Assembly: GCA_050248715.1 (NCBI GenBank)
Contig: JBFWRV010000030.1
Span: 1-64,000, forward strand
Length of the DNA stretch: 64,000 bases
Reading direction: 5' to 3'
Source: AWTP1-13 sp050248715
Lineage (GTDB): Bacteria > Pseudomonadota > Alphaproteobacteria > Rhizobiales > Hyphomicrobiaceae
In this document: piece by piece, positions 42,800 through 50,840 of the stretch
Numbering within the stretch: the first letter of the stretch is position 1
Layout: each line of letters begins with the position of its first letter
Program-made: the position numbers and the translations under genes
The notes under the pieces: model-generated
What the model was told of the DNA's origin: nothing
Seen by the model: only the letters and a program-made list of their open reading frames with translations
The model's database searches: none

Positions 42800-45345
42800 A
42801 CCATGCCTCCGAGATAGGCTTCTTGTACTGCCGTATTGCCTCGGATTTCAGCTGGTGCTCCTTCTGCGATCTTCACGCCGAAATCGAGCACAACGACGCG
42901 GTCGGCGAGGGCCATGACGAACTCCATGTCATGCTCGACAAGGAGTACTCCCATGCCGGATAGGCGGAGTGAGCGCAGAAGCTGAGCGAGGTCTTGTTTC
43001 TCGAACTGACGCAACCCAGCCGCCGGCTCGTCAAGCAACAGAAGTGCAGGGTCCAGGCAGAGTGCGCGTGCGATCTCCACGATGCGCGAGTCGCCGAGCG
43101 CAAGACCTGCCGCCGGTTGTTGGATACGTTGCGTTAGGCCGACACGCTCAAGCTGTCGGGCGGCCTCGCCGAGGAGGCGGCGTTCCTCGACTTGGTTGAG
43201 CCGCATCAGCGCGCTGACAGGTCCTGAGGAGCCGCGAAGATGCGTCCCCAAGGCGACATTGTCGAGGACGCTCATCTCGGGGCTGAGCTTGACGTGCTGG
43301 AAAGTGCGCGCCAGGCCGAGGGCAGCAATCGCGGGAGACATCAGCGGGTCGATGCGCGAACCGCGAAAGTGGATTTCTCCTGCGTCGGGCGATTGCACTG
43401 CGGTGATCAGGTCGAAGGTCGTGCTCTTGCCGGCGCCGTTGGGTCCCAGCAAGGCGACGATCTCCCCGGAGTTGACGACGAAACCGACATCATTGACGGC
43501 TGTCAGGCCACCAAACCGCTTGCAGACATGGCGGACCTCGAGCAGGGGCGAGCCCGTGGACGGCAACGAGCGCGTTGGCAGCGTTTCACGCATCGTTGGT
43601 TGGAAGCCGATCGGTTGGGGGAGATAGCGCGCGATCATGGGCCAAAGCCCGACGTGCGCGCCTTGCATGAGGATCATGATCAGGGTGCCGAGAACGATGG
43701 TCTCGAAGGTGCCGGCTGAGCCGGCAAGGTGGGGTAGAATGTCCTGCAGCACGTCCTTGAGGACTATGACGACGCCGGCGCCAAGCAAGGCGCCGTAGAC
43801 GTGACCCGCACCACCAACCACCGCCATCAACAGATATTCGATCCCCGCGTTTAGGCCGAAAGCGGTGGGCGTTACAGCGCGCTGGAAGTGGGCGAAGAGC
43901 CAACCGGAAAGCCCGGCAAGCGTCGCGGCATAGACAAAAACAAGCAGTTTGGTGGACGCCACGTTTACGCCGAAGGATTCCGCCGCGACGCTGCCGCGCC
44001 GGAGAGCTCGAATGGCGCGCCCCATGCGTGACCGAAGCAGGTTCTGCGTCGCTGCGACCGAGACAATCACGGCGACGCAGACCACGGGGTAGAACGCGCG
44101 CACGTCGTAAAGCTCAAGGCCTGCCACGCTGAGAGGGGGAACGCCGGAAATGCCGTTGAACCCACCAAGCCATTGGATGTTGCCGAACAGGTAGAAGAAG
44201 CTCATCCCCCAGGCGATTGTGCCAAGTGGGAGATAGAGGCCTGATAGGCGCACGGTTATGAGACCGATCAAGCAGGCGGCCAGTGCGGTGATCCCGAGTG
44301 ATACCGGCAATGCGAGCCACGGGGACAGGCTGAACGTCGTCGTTATGACGGCGGATGCGTATGCTCCGAAGCCGACGAACGCGGCCTGCCCGAAGGACGT
44401 CATGCCGCCGACGCCCGTCGCTTCGACAATGCCGACAAAGAGAGCGGCGGCCACGGTCACTGGGAAACTGACCAACCCGCCGATGATGGCCGCAACAAAG
44501 CCCTTCAAGCCCATCAGAAAGCCGCTGTCGTAATACAAGGTGGTGAGCGGTGCGATTAGCATGCCTGAGATGGCCCCGATCAGTGCGGCCAGTGCGAACG
44601 ACAGGCGGCCGGCCAGCGCGGTCGATATGCCCACCAATCGGGCGCCGCGGCGGTTGACTGCTGATGCGCGGAGCGCCTTGCCGGTCAGTGTTCGTGCAAA
44701 GAAAGCATGCAGCGCGGCGAACAGGAGAAGCGTGGTCAAAAGCACGATCACGCTTTGCGCGGTGACTGGGATGCCTCCGACGGAGAAGCGAGCGTCCACG
44801 ATCGGCGCGCTCCGGTAGCCTTCTGCGCCGAAGAACAGGAGCCCTAGCCCAACCATCAACCAGTGCAGCCCGACGGAAGTGATCAGCAAGACGAGGACGG
44901 AGGCATGGGAAATGGCCTCAAAGCCGAGGCGATAGATAAAAGGTCCCATCGGCACAATCAACGCAAGTGTAAGGAGAAAGCTGATGGTGTAGCCGGGCTT
45001 TAGCGGCGCCAGCACGAGCACAGCGGCGAGCAGTGCGGCTGGTAATCCCACATACAGGATCAGCATGCTGGCGCACTTGCGGAGAGTGAGGCGTCTTCTT
45101 TTCTGGGTCAGGTCCAATACGCCGGCGCACAATCCCATGCACAGCAGAAGCCAAGCGGAGCCTGGGGTACGCCCGCTTTCTATGGCAACGAGCGTGAGGG
45201 CTCCGTAGGCGGCAAAATCGCCTTGGGGAATGAAAACCACGCGAGTGACCGCAAATACTAGGACCAGCGCCACAGCCAAGAGGGCATAGATAGCGCCGCC
45301 GATGATGCCGTCTTGAACAAGGAATGCGGCTATGCTGATGGTCAC
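42796..45345 (-). CDS. fused LivH-LivM-LivG ABC transporter protein
   Basis: 849 residues from a GTG. Residues 1-~309 are LivH-like permease (GGAIYALLAVALVLVFAVTRVV, GKALRASAVNRRGARLVGI), ~311-620 LivM-like (GQAAFVGFGAYA, GRAIRALRRGSVAAESFGVN, GGAGHVYGALLGAGVVIVL), ~640-849 LivG-like ATPase (LLGPNGAGKST, LALGDSRIVEIARAL, LLLDEPAAGLR). The LivH-LivM junction (ALFVGIVEATGVGGMTSFGQ) appears to lack the last helix of LivH and the first helices of LivM. The signature motif is LALGDSR, a degenerate LSGGQ. Permease-permease-ATPase triple fusions are uncommon. The transporter probably takes up the acid handled by the feruloyl-CoA synthetase cluster. Confidence 0.88.
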   Translation of the reverse strand: MTISIAAFLVQDGIIGGAIYALLAVALVLVFAVTRVVFIPQGDFAAYGALTLVAIESGRTPGSAWLLLCMGLCAGVLDLTQKRRRLTLRKCASMLILYVGLPAALLAAVLVLAPLKPGYTISFLLTLALIVPMGPFIYRLGFEAISHASVLVLLITSVGLHWLMVGLGLLFFGAEGYRSAPIVDARFSVGGIPVTAQSVIVLLTTLLLFAALHAFFARTLTGKALRASAVNRRGARLVGISTALAGRLSFALAALIGAISGMLIAPLTTLYYDSGFLMGLKGFVAAIIGGLVSFPVTVAAALFVGIVEATGVGGMTSFGQAAFVGFGAYASAVITTTFSLSPWLALPVSLGITALAACLIGLITVRLSGLYLPLGTIAWGMSFFYLFGNIQWLGGFNGISGVPPLSVAGLELYDVRAFYPVVCVAVIVSVAATQNLLRSRMGRAIRALRRGSVAAESFGVNVASTKLLVFVYAATLAGLSGWLFAHFQRAVTPTAFGLNAGIEYLLMAVVGGAGHVYGALLGAGVVIVLKDVLQDILPHLAGSAGTFETIVLGTLIMILMQGAHVGLWPMIARYLPQPIGFQPTMRETLPTRSLPSTGSPLLEVRHVCKRFGGLTAVNDVGFVVNSGEIVALLGPNGAGKSTTFDLITAVQSPDAGEIHFRGSRIDPLMSPAIAALGLARTFQHVKLSPEMSVLDNVALGTHLRGSSGPVSALMRLNQVEERRLLGEAARQLERVGLTQRIQQPAAGLALGDSRIVEIARALCLDPALLLLDEPAAGLRQFEKQDLAQLLRSLRLSGMGVLLVEHDMEFVMALADRVVVLDFGVKIAEGAPAEIRGNTAVQEAYLGGMV

Positions 45346-45373
45346 ATGCGGTCTCTGTTAGGTGCGCTGAAGT

Positions 45374-45432
45374 GCGGCCAGTGAAAAGTTTCCCGAGGTG
45401 GTCCCCGCTCCCACCTCGGGAAAGTTGGCCGC
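45374..45432 (-). terminator. strong stem-loop between livK and livHMG
   Basis: A 13-bp perfect stem, TTTCCCGAGGTGG (45389-45401) with CCACCTCGGGAAA (45411-45423) and a 9-nt loop, nested in an outer GCGGCCA/TGGCCGC pair. On the minus strand it directly follows livK and is trailed only by CTTTTC. It fits a partial terminator or mRNA-stabilising hairpin that lets LivK be made in excess of the membrane subunits. Confidence 0.7.
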
Positions 45433-45447
45433 CTGGGGAGGTCGCGG

Positions 45448-46587
45448 CTAGTCGGCGGACACGTAGCGGAAATCACCATCCTTGACGGTGACCAGGACGC
45501 GGCTGCGGGCATCGTGTCCGTAGTGATCCTGTTCGGAGAGATTGTAGACCCCGTTGACCGAAACCACGTTCTTCAGGCCCTCGAGTGCGTCTCTGAGTGC
45601 CTGGCGGAATTCGGCAGTTCCAGGCGCAGCCTTTTTCTTGGCGATGGGTATTGCTGTGGCTATGAGCTGTCCGGCATCGAACATCATCCCGCCGAATGCA
45701 GAGATGGATTTCGGCCCATGCTTGGCTTCATAATCGCGCGCATATTGCATGCCGATTGCCTTTGATGGATGGCTGTCAGGCAACTGGTCGGCAACAACCA
45801 CGGGTCCGACCGGCATGAACGTGCCTTCGACGGCTTTGCCGCCTACGCGGATGAAGTCGCGCGTTGCAGATCCGTGGGTTTGATAGACTTTGCCCTTGTA
45901 GCCGCGCTCGGCTAGCGCAATCGCCGGCAGCGCGGACGGTGTGCCTGAGCCGACGATGAGAATGGCATCCGGGGATACTGCCATCAGCTTGAGCACCTGA
46001 CCTGTAACGCTGGTATCCGTGCGGGCGAAGCGCTCTACCGGCTCGAACTTGATGCCGGCGTCTTTGAGCATGGGTTCGATCGTCTTGATCCAGTCCTCAC
46101 CGTAGGCGTCGGAGTAGCCGATGAATCCGAGAGACTTGACGCCGTTGGCCTTCATGTGGGCGAGGATGGCGCTGGCCATTTGGCGGTTCTGCTGCACTGA
46201 CCGAAACGTCCAGACCTCGACGTCTGCCGGTACGGTCACCGGTGCCAGCGCGATAATGGGTGTACGCGTCTCCTTGGCGATGCTGGCCGCGGCCGCCGAT
46301 GTCGGCGCCGTCGAGGAGCCGATGAGAATATCGGCCTTGTCATCGGTCACGCATTTGCGAACGTTGCGCGTTGTCGCCGTCGGATCTGTCGCGTCATCGT
46401 AGACCGTGTATTTGATCTTCGTGCCATCGACGATGGTCGGCAGGAACGCGATCGTGTTCTGCTCGGGGATGCCGAGCGAAGCCGCCGGTCCGGTTGCCGA
46501 CAGCGTTATGCATACGTTGACGTCTGCCCGTGCGGGCAGGGCTAGAGTGCCGAGCACAAGGGCAAGCAATCCGATTCTGAGCTTCAT
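45448..46587 (-). CDS. livK: LivK-like periplasmic substrate-binding protein
   Basis: 379 residues from an ATG with a signal peptide (cleavage after ALPARA, residue 21). The leucine-binding-protein fold follows: DVNVCITLSATGPAASLGIPEQN, VRKCVTDDKADILIGSSTAPTS, LGFIGYSDAYGEDW, and AIALAERGYKGKVYQTHGSA. It captures the ligand for the fused LivHMG plus LivF transporter. Neighbouring fcs and thiolase suggest an aromatic or phenylpropanoid acid rather than an amino acid (inference). Confidence 0.9.
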   Translation of the reverse strand: MKLRIGLLALVLGTLALPARADVNVCITLSATGPAASLGIPEQNTIAFLPTIVDGTKIKYTVYDDATDPTATTRNVRKCVTDDKADILIGSSTAPTSAAAASIAKETRTPIIALAPVTVPADVEVWTFRSVQQNRQMASAILAHMKANGVKSLGFIGYSDAYGEDWIKTIEPMLKDAGIKFEPVERFARTDTSVTGQVLKLMAVSPDAILIVGSGTPSALPAIALAERGYKGKVYQTHGSATRDFIRVGGKAVEGTFMPVGPVVVADQLPDSHPSKAIGMQYARDYEAKHGPKSISAFGGMMFDAGQLIATAIPIAKKKAAPGTAEFRQALRDALEGLKNVVSVNGVYNLSEQDHYGHDARSRVLVTVKDGDFRYVSAD

Positions 46588-46872
46588 CGCATTTCCTCCA
46601 GGTGTTTGGTCATTGGTTGCATGCTGCGAGGCTTGCTCCGCAGACCTGTTGCTCTATTTTCGAAGGGGTGGTTCGCATGTGTTCGAGGCGGGCGAGCGCG
46701 TGGTTGGCCGCCGTGCGAGCGATAGAATGAGCCCATCGCCCCGACGCCGATGACAGCGGCTTTGGCAAGGCGACGCTCCGTTGAGGCAGGTTCGCCATGG
46801 CGCCGCGATGTTGGTTCTGTGACGATCGAGAGAGACATAGCTCTGTCCGGGGCAACGGCCGCGCTCCGTTCA
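46588..46872 (-). pseudogene. possible remnant of 3-hydroxyacyl-CoA dehydrogenase start
   Basis: No intact gene lies between thiolase and livK. On the minus strand at 46775-46728 the frame reads ERRLAKAAVIGVGAMGS, resembling the N-terminal Rossmann strand and GxGxxG of 3-hydroxyacyl-CoA dehydrogenases, then degenerates. A dehydrogenase gene would be at home next to a thiolase. The match is short and the call tentative; the rest of the gap shows nothing. Confidence 0.3.
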
Positions 46873-48063
46873 CTAGTGGGTGGCTTCGAGGACGAGGGCG
46901 ATGCCTTGTCCCCCACCGATGCACATGGTCACCACCGCGTAGCGCCCTTGCATGCGACGCAGCTCGTACAGCGCTTTGATAGTGAGGATGGCCCCGGTAG
47001 CTCCGAGAGGATGGCCCAGGGCGACCGCACCGCCGTTGGGGTTCACCTTCTCCGGCGGCAGGCCAAGGCCGTCATTGACCGCGATCGCCTGTACGGCAAA
47101 GGCCTCATTGGATTCGAAAACGTCGATATCGGATACGGACAGGCCCGCCCGCGCGAGCGCGATCGGCACTGCCTTGACCGGGCCGACACCCATGATCTCT
47201 GGCTGCACGCCGGCGATGCCCCATGACACGAGGCGGCCCAGGGGCGAGAGGGCATGTTGCTCGACCGCATTTTCGCTGGCGATGACGACCGCGGCAGCGC
47301 CGTCGTTGATGCCGGAGGCGTTGCCGGGTGTCACCGTGCCGTGTTTCCGGAAGGCCGGCTTGAGGCGAGACAGGTCCTGCAGGGTGGTATCGGGACGCGG
47401 GTGCTCGTCCACATCGAACACGACGGTACCCTTGCGGGATTCGAGCCCGATGCCGATCGTCTGCTCCTTGAAGCGCCCCTCCAGAATGGCCCGGCCGGCG
47501 CGCTTTTGACTCTCCAGCGCGAACGCATCCTGTCGCTCTCGACTGATCTGAAACTTCTCGGCGATGTTTTCTGCCGTATTCCCCATCTGACCGTGACCGA
47601 ACGGGTCAGCCAGTGTGTTCGCGAGCCAGTCGTAGACGAGCCCATTCCCCATCTTGTGGCCGTAGCGCATGTCGTTGATCGAATGGGGAGCCCTGCTCAT
47701 GGATTCCGCACCGCCGGCAAGAACGATGTCGGCGTCGCCGCTGCGGATGATCTGAGCGGACGTGACGATCGCTTGCGCGCCAGAGCCGCAGAGGCGGTTG
47801 AGGGTAAGGCCCTGCGCTTCGACAGGCATGCCGGCCTCGATGGCGATGGTTCTGCGGAGGAAGAGATCGGCCGCTTCGGTCGGTATGACGGTGCCGAACA
47901 CGGAATGTTCAATTTGGTTGGCTTCGAGCCCTGAGCGCGCAATTGCCTCTTTCGCCGCTGCAGTGCCAAGCTTGGTCGGAGAGAGGTCCTTGAGGCTGCC
48001 GCCGAAGGTACCGATGGCGGTGCGCGCGCCGGCGACGATGAAGATGTTCTCATTGATCGACAT
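46873..48063 (-). CDS. acetyl-CoA acyltransferase (thiolase)
   Basis: 396 residues from an ATG. Thiolase signatures: acyl-binding Cys in LNRLCGSGAQAI (C92), DVFESNEAFAVQAIAV, GGAVALGHPLGATG (His ~351) and TMCIGGGQGIA (Cys ~381). It is complete and catalytically intact. It cleaves beta-ketoacyl-CoA to acetyl-CoA plus a shortened acyl-CoA, which fits a CoA-dependent beta-oxidative side-chain degradation following the feruloyl-CoA synthetase encoded 36 bp upstream. The exact acyl specificity cannot be read from sequence. Confidence 0.92.
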   Translation of the reverse strand: MSINENIFIVAGARTAIGTFGGSLKDLSPTKLGTAAAKEAIARSGLEANQIEHSVFGTVIPTEAADLFLRRTIAIEAGMPVEAQGLTLNRLCGSGAQAIVTSAQIIRSGDADIVLAGGAESMSRAPHSINDMRYGHKMGNGLVYDWLANTLADPFGHGQMGNTAENIAEKFQISRERQDAFALESQKRAGRAILEGRFKEQTIGIGLESRKGTVVFDVDEHPRPDTTLQDLSRLKPAFRKHGTVTPGNASGINDGAAAVVIASENAVEQHALSPLGRLVSWGIAGVQPEIMGVGPVKAVPIALARAGLSVSDIDVFESNEAFAVQAIAVNDGLGLPPEKVNPNGGAVALGHPLGATGAILTIKALYELRRMQGRYAVVTMCIGGGQGIALVLEATH

Positions 48064-48099
48064 GCGCGGCTTTTGGTCCCGTTTGCTTGTGGTCCGTGG

Positions 48100-49929
48100 C
48101 TAAGTGATCGGCTGGATGACGTCTTGGTGGAGCGGTTGCTGGTAGAGGCGCTCAACGAAATCGGGGCGTTGTCGGAGAACGGCACGCTGGTTCAGGTAGC
48201 CCTTGTCCGTCATCTCGCCGGCTTCCGTTGACGGCGGCCGGCTGAGAAGAAGCGCGCGCTTCGGCCGCGCGGAGGACCCCATGTCCGCAGTAAGGACAGC
48301 CAGCGCACGGGAGATCGCTGAGCGCACGCGTTCGTTATCGACGAGTTCTTCGAGGCTCGCTGCCGGCAAGCCCGCAATTGTTCGGCAACCTGTCAGACTG
48401 GGGAATATGAGCAGTCCGACCTCGTCGCGGTCGTGCCCCGTCACCGCGGCGTCCTGAATGACCGGCGCGCCGGCCGCGATTGCGGCTAGGCGCACGTCGC
48501 CGACGCGTACCTAGGTTCCGGTGACGAGCTTGAAGTTTTCGGCCACCCGGCCGTCGAACTGGATGCCTTTGGCGTGGTCCGAAGGGTCGATCAGCTTGCC
48601 GGCATCGCCAATCCGATAAAAACCATCAGGATCGAAAGCGTCGGCTGCGAGATCCGGGCGCCGCCAATAGCCTGGCGTGACCATGGGGCCGCGCACTCTG
48701 AGCTCGAGCTTGTCCTCGTTGGGTACGAGTCTGATCTCGGCTCCGGGAATGGGAACGCCGATGTTATCCGGTCGTCGATTGGACGCCGGTGACATGGTTG
48801 CTACTGGTGCGGTCTCGGTAGCGCCCCAGCCGACGTAGATCTGAAGGTCCGCGCGACCGTAACGCTCGGCGAAGTAGTGGAGCTTGCTCCAGACGTGGCC
48901 TGGAATGGCAGCGCCGGCAGTGAAGATGGTGCGCAGACGACTGAAGAACAGTTTGGCGAGTTCGTCGTCCCGCTCCATCGCCTGAACGAGTTCATCGAAG
49001 CCGCGCGGCACACCGAAATGCACGGTCGGCGGCACGTCCTTCAGATTGCGGATGGTTGCCTCGAACTGACCTGGAATCGGCCGACCGCCATCGATGACAA
49101 GAGTGCCGGCGTTGCGGAGCGCACAATTAAAGACTAGTGCTCCCCCAAAGATGTGATTCCATGGAAGCCAGTCGACCAGGATGGGAGGCTCGTTGTCCAG
49201 GAACGACCAAAGCGCCGCAAGCGAGTCCTGGTTCGAGCACATCATCCCGTGCGTGACGATCACCCCCTTAGGCTGACCGGTCGAACCTGATGTGAAAAGC
49301 ACCTTGGCGATCGAGCTTGCTGACGGCGCAACCGTGATGCTCTCGCCGGGTGCGGAGCTGCTCAATTCGCTGAGCCGCAGGTGCTCGCCAGGAGTTCCAT
49401 CAGCTACAACAGTTCTGGCCCCCAATTCCTTGGCAAGAGCGAGCCCGCGTTGAAATGCGATTCCGTCTTGGGCGAAGACCACCCCCGGCGTGAGTATTTC
49501 GAAGATCGCGCGCAGGCGGGAAAGATCGTCAAACTGCGAGTATGCGACGGAGATGGGCGCAACTGGCACGCCGATCGACATGGCGGCCAGACTTAGAACT
49601 GCATGATCGATGCTGTTCTGCGAAAGTATTGCCAACGGCCGCTCGGGTGTCAGCCCAAGTTCCAGCAACGCGCTCGCTAGGTCATTGGTGGCGCGATGTG
49701 CGTCCGCGTACGTCAGACGGCGCCACGCGCCAGCGTCGCGTTCCTGTAAGAAGATCGTGTTGGGCGCTCGGGCGGCATTCGCGTCGAGCATCGCCGGTAA
49801 GGTGGCAAAGCGCGTCAACAGTTGGGGGGGGCCGCGCAGTGTCAGTTCGGCCGCTGGTGAGGGGGCCGGCCCGAAGAGGCTGCGCAAGAACACGGAGAGC
49901 GATGAGCGGCCACTGGTGGTGAGTTGCAC
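48100..49929 (-). pseudogene. fcs: feruloyl-CoA synthetase-like gene with in-frame TAG
   Basis: Start GTG at 49929, preceded by GGGAGG at ideal spacing; an upstream ATG at 49995 lies inside the operator and is less likely. The AMP-binding motif VLFTSGSTGQPKGV, VGWGATETAPVAT and YRIGDAGKLID are present. At codon 473 (48513-48511) KLVTGT is followed by TAG, where relatives have Trp (GTWV). The frame then continues as VRVGDVRLAAIAAGAPVIQDAAVTGHDRDEVG to EMTDKGYLNQRAVL, the conserved Fcs C-terminus. It is a single nonsense change removing the C-terminal catalytic lid, or a base-call error. The full product would be 609 residues and would activate hydroxycinnamates. Confidence 0.82.
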
Positions 49930-49993
49930 CTGTACCTCCCGAGGCGACCGCCTTCGCGCCGGAGGCGTGACGGTTTCATAACTAGACTTTTGC

Positions 49994-50018
49994 ATATAGA
50001 TAACAGTCTTATCTATAT
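49994..50018. promoter_or_regulatory. perfect palindrome between fcs and marR, probable MarR operator
   Basis: Arms ATATAGATAA (49994-50003) and TTATCTATAT (50009-50018) are exact inverted repeats separated by CAGTC. They sit 65 bp upstream of the fcs GTG in the divergent intergenic region. MarR-type regulators of hydroxycinnamate genes bind such AT-rich palindromes and are released by CoA thioesters; assignment to the adjacent MarR is inference. Confidence 0.7.
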
Positions 50019-50163
50019 TGCGCAAGGACGTCGTTGCGCCTGCGGCGCGTGGGCGCCGCGGCGACTTTTCGGCCGTGTGAGAAGCTGTTAGGAACGTCAG
50101 CCGCGTGCGGCGCGGGCCAGGACCTGGCGAGGAAAGAAGCGGTTCGACGAAGGACTAGATCGA

Positions 50164-50673
50164 GTGAGCAGGGCAGCCGAGCGAGGGAGACCCTCAGATT
50201 CTGTATCGAAGCGGGGCCTGAAGGCGGAAGCCGACGAGGTCGGCAAGGTCGACGTGTCCTACCTGGAAGGCACGATCGGCTATGCCATCCGGCGGGCGCA
50301 AATGGCGGTCTTCGATGACATCTATCGTGCTTTCGAGGGCCTCTCGATCACGACCGCACAGTTCTCTGTCTTGGCGGTCGTCGCAGACAACCCTGGGCTC
50401 AGCCAAGCCGATTTGGCGTCGGCGCTCGGGGTGGAGCGGCCACGGATGGTGCCGATCATCGACAACCTCGAGACGCGAAAGCTAGCGGTCAGAGTGACGA
50501 ACCCAAAGGACGGCCGAGCGCGGCTGATCGAGCTTACGCCCGAAGGCAGGAAGTTGCTCAGCGAGTTGAAGGCTCGATTTGCGCGACATCAAACGCGCAT
50601 GATCGCGCGCCTGGACAGCAATAAGGAAGAATTCCTCGCCAGTCTTTGGCGCTTGGCGGGCGCAAAGGCTTAG
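50164..50673 (+). CDS. MarR-family regulator of the fcs cluster
   Basis: 169 residues from a GTG at 50164 (first ~28 residues basic and variable; a later start is possible). The MarR winged helix is complete: YAIRRAQMAVFDDIYRAFEGLSITTAQFSVLAVVADNPGLSQADLASALGVERPRMVPIIDNLETR, wing TNPKDGRARLIELTPEG. It is divergent from fcs across the palindrome at 49994-50018. By analogy with hydroxycinnamate regulators such as CouR/FerC, it probably represses fcs and its downstream genes until a hydroxycinnamoyl-CoA accumulates. Confidence 0.85.
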   Translation: MSRAAERGRPSDSVSKRGLKAEADEVGKVDVSYLEGTIGYAIRRAQMAVFDDIYRAFEGLSITTAQFSVLAVVADNPGLSQADLASALGVERPRMVPIIDNLETRKLAVRVTNPKDGRARLIELTPEGRKLLSELKARFARHQTRMIARLDSNKEEFLASLWRLAGAKA

Positions 50674-50840
50674 GCATCTCCGCCTCTAGCCGTCATCGGT
50701 AGACACTGATTGCATGCCCGTGGGCCGGCCCGAGGTACAGCCAGGAGGGTCAATAGCTTGTCGCGCTGCGAAGAGCGATCCGCTGAGGTCGGATCGTGGT
50801 GCAACTCGCCGTGCCGGCGCGCCTCATACGAAGGGGCTGT

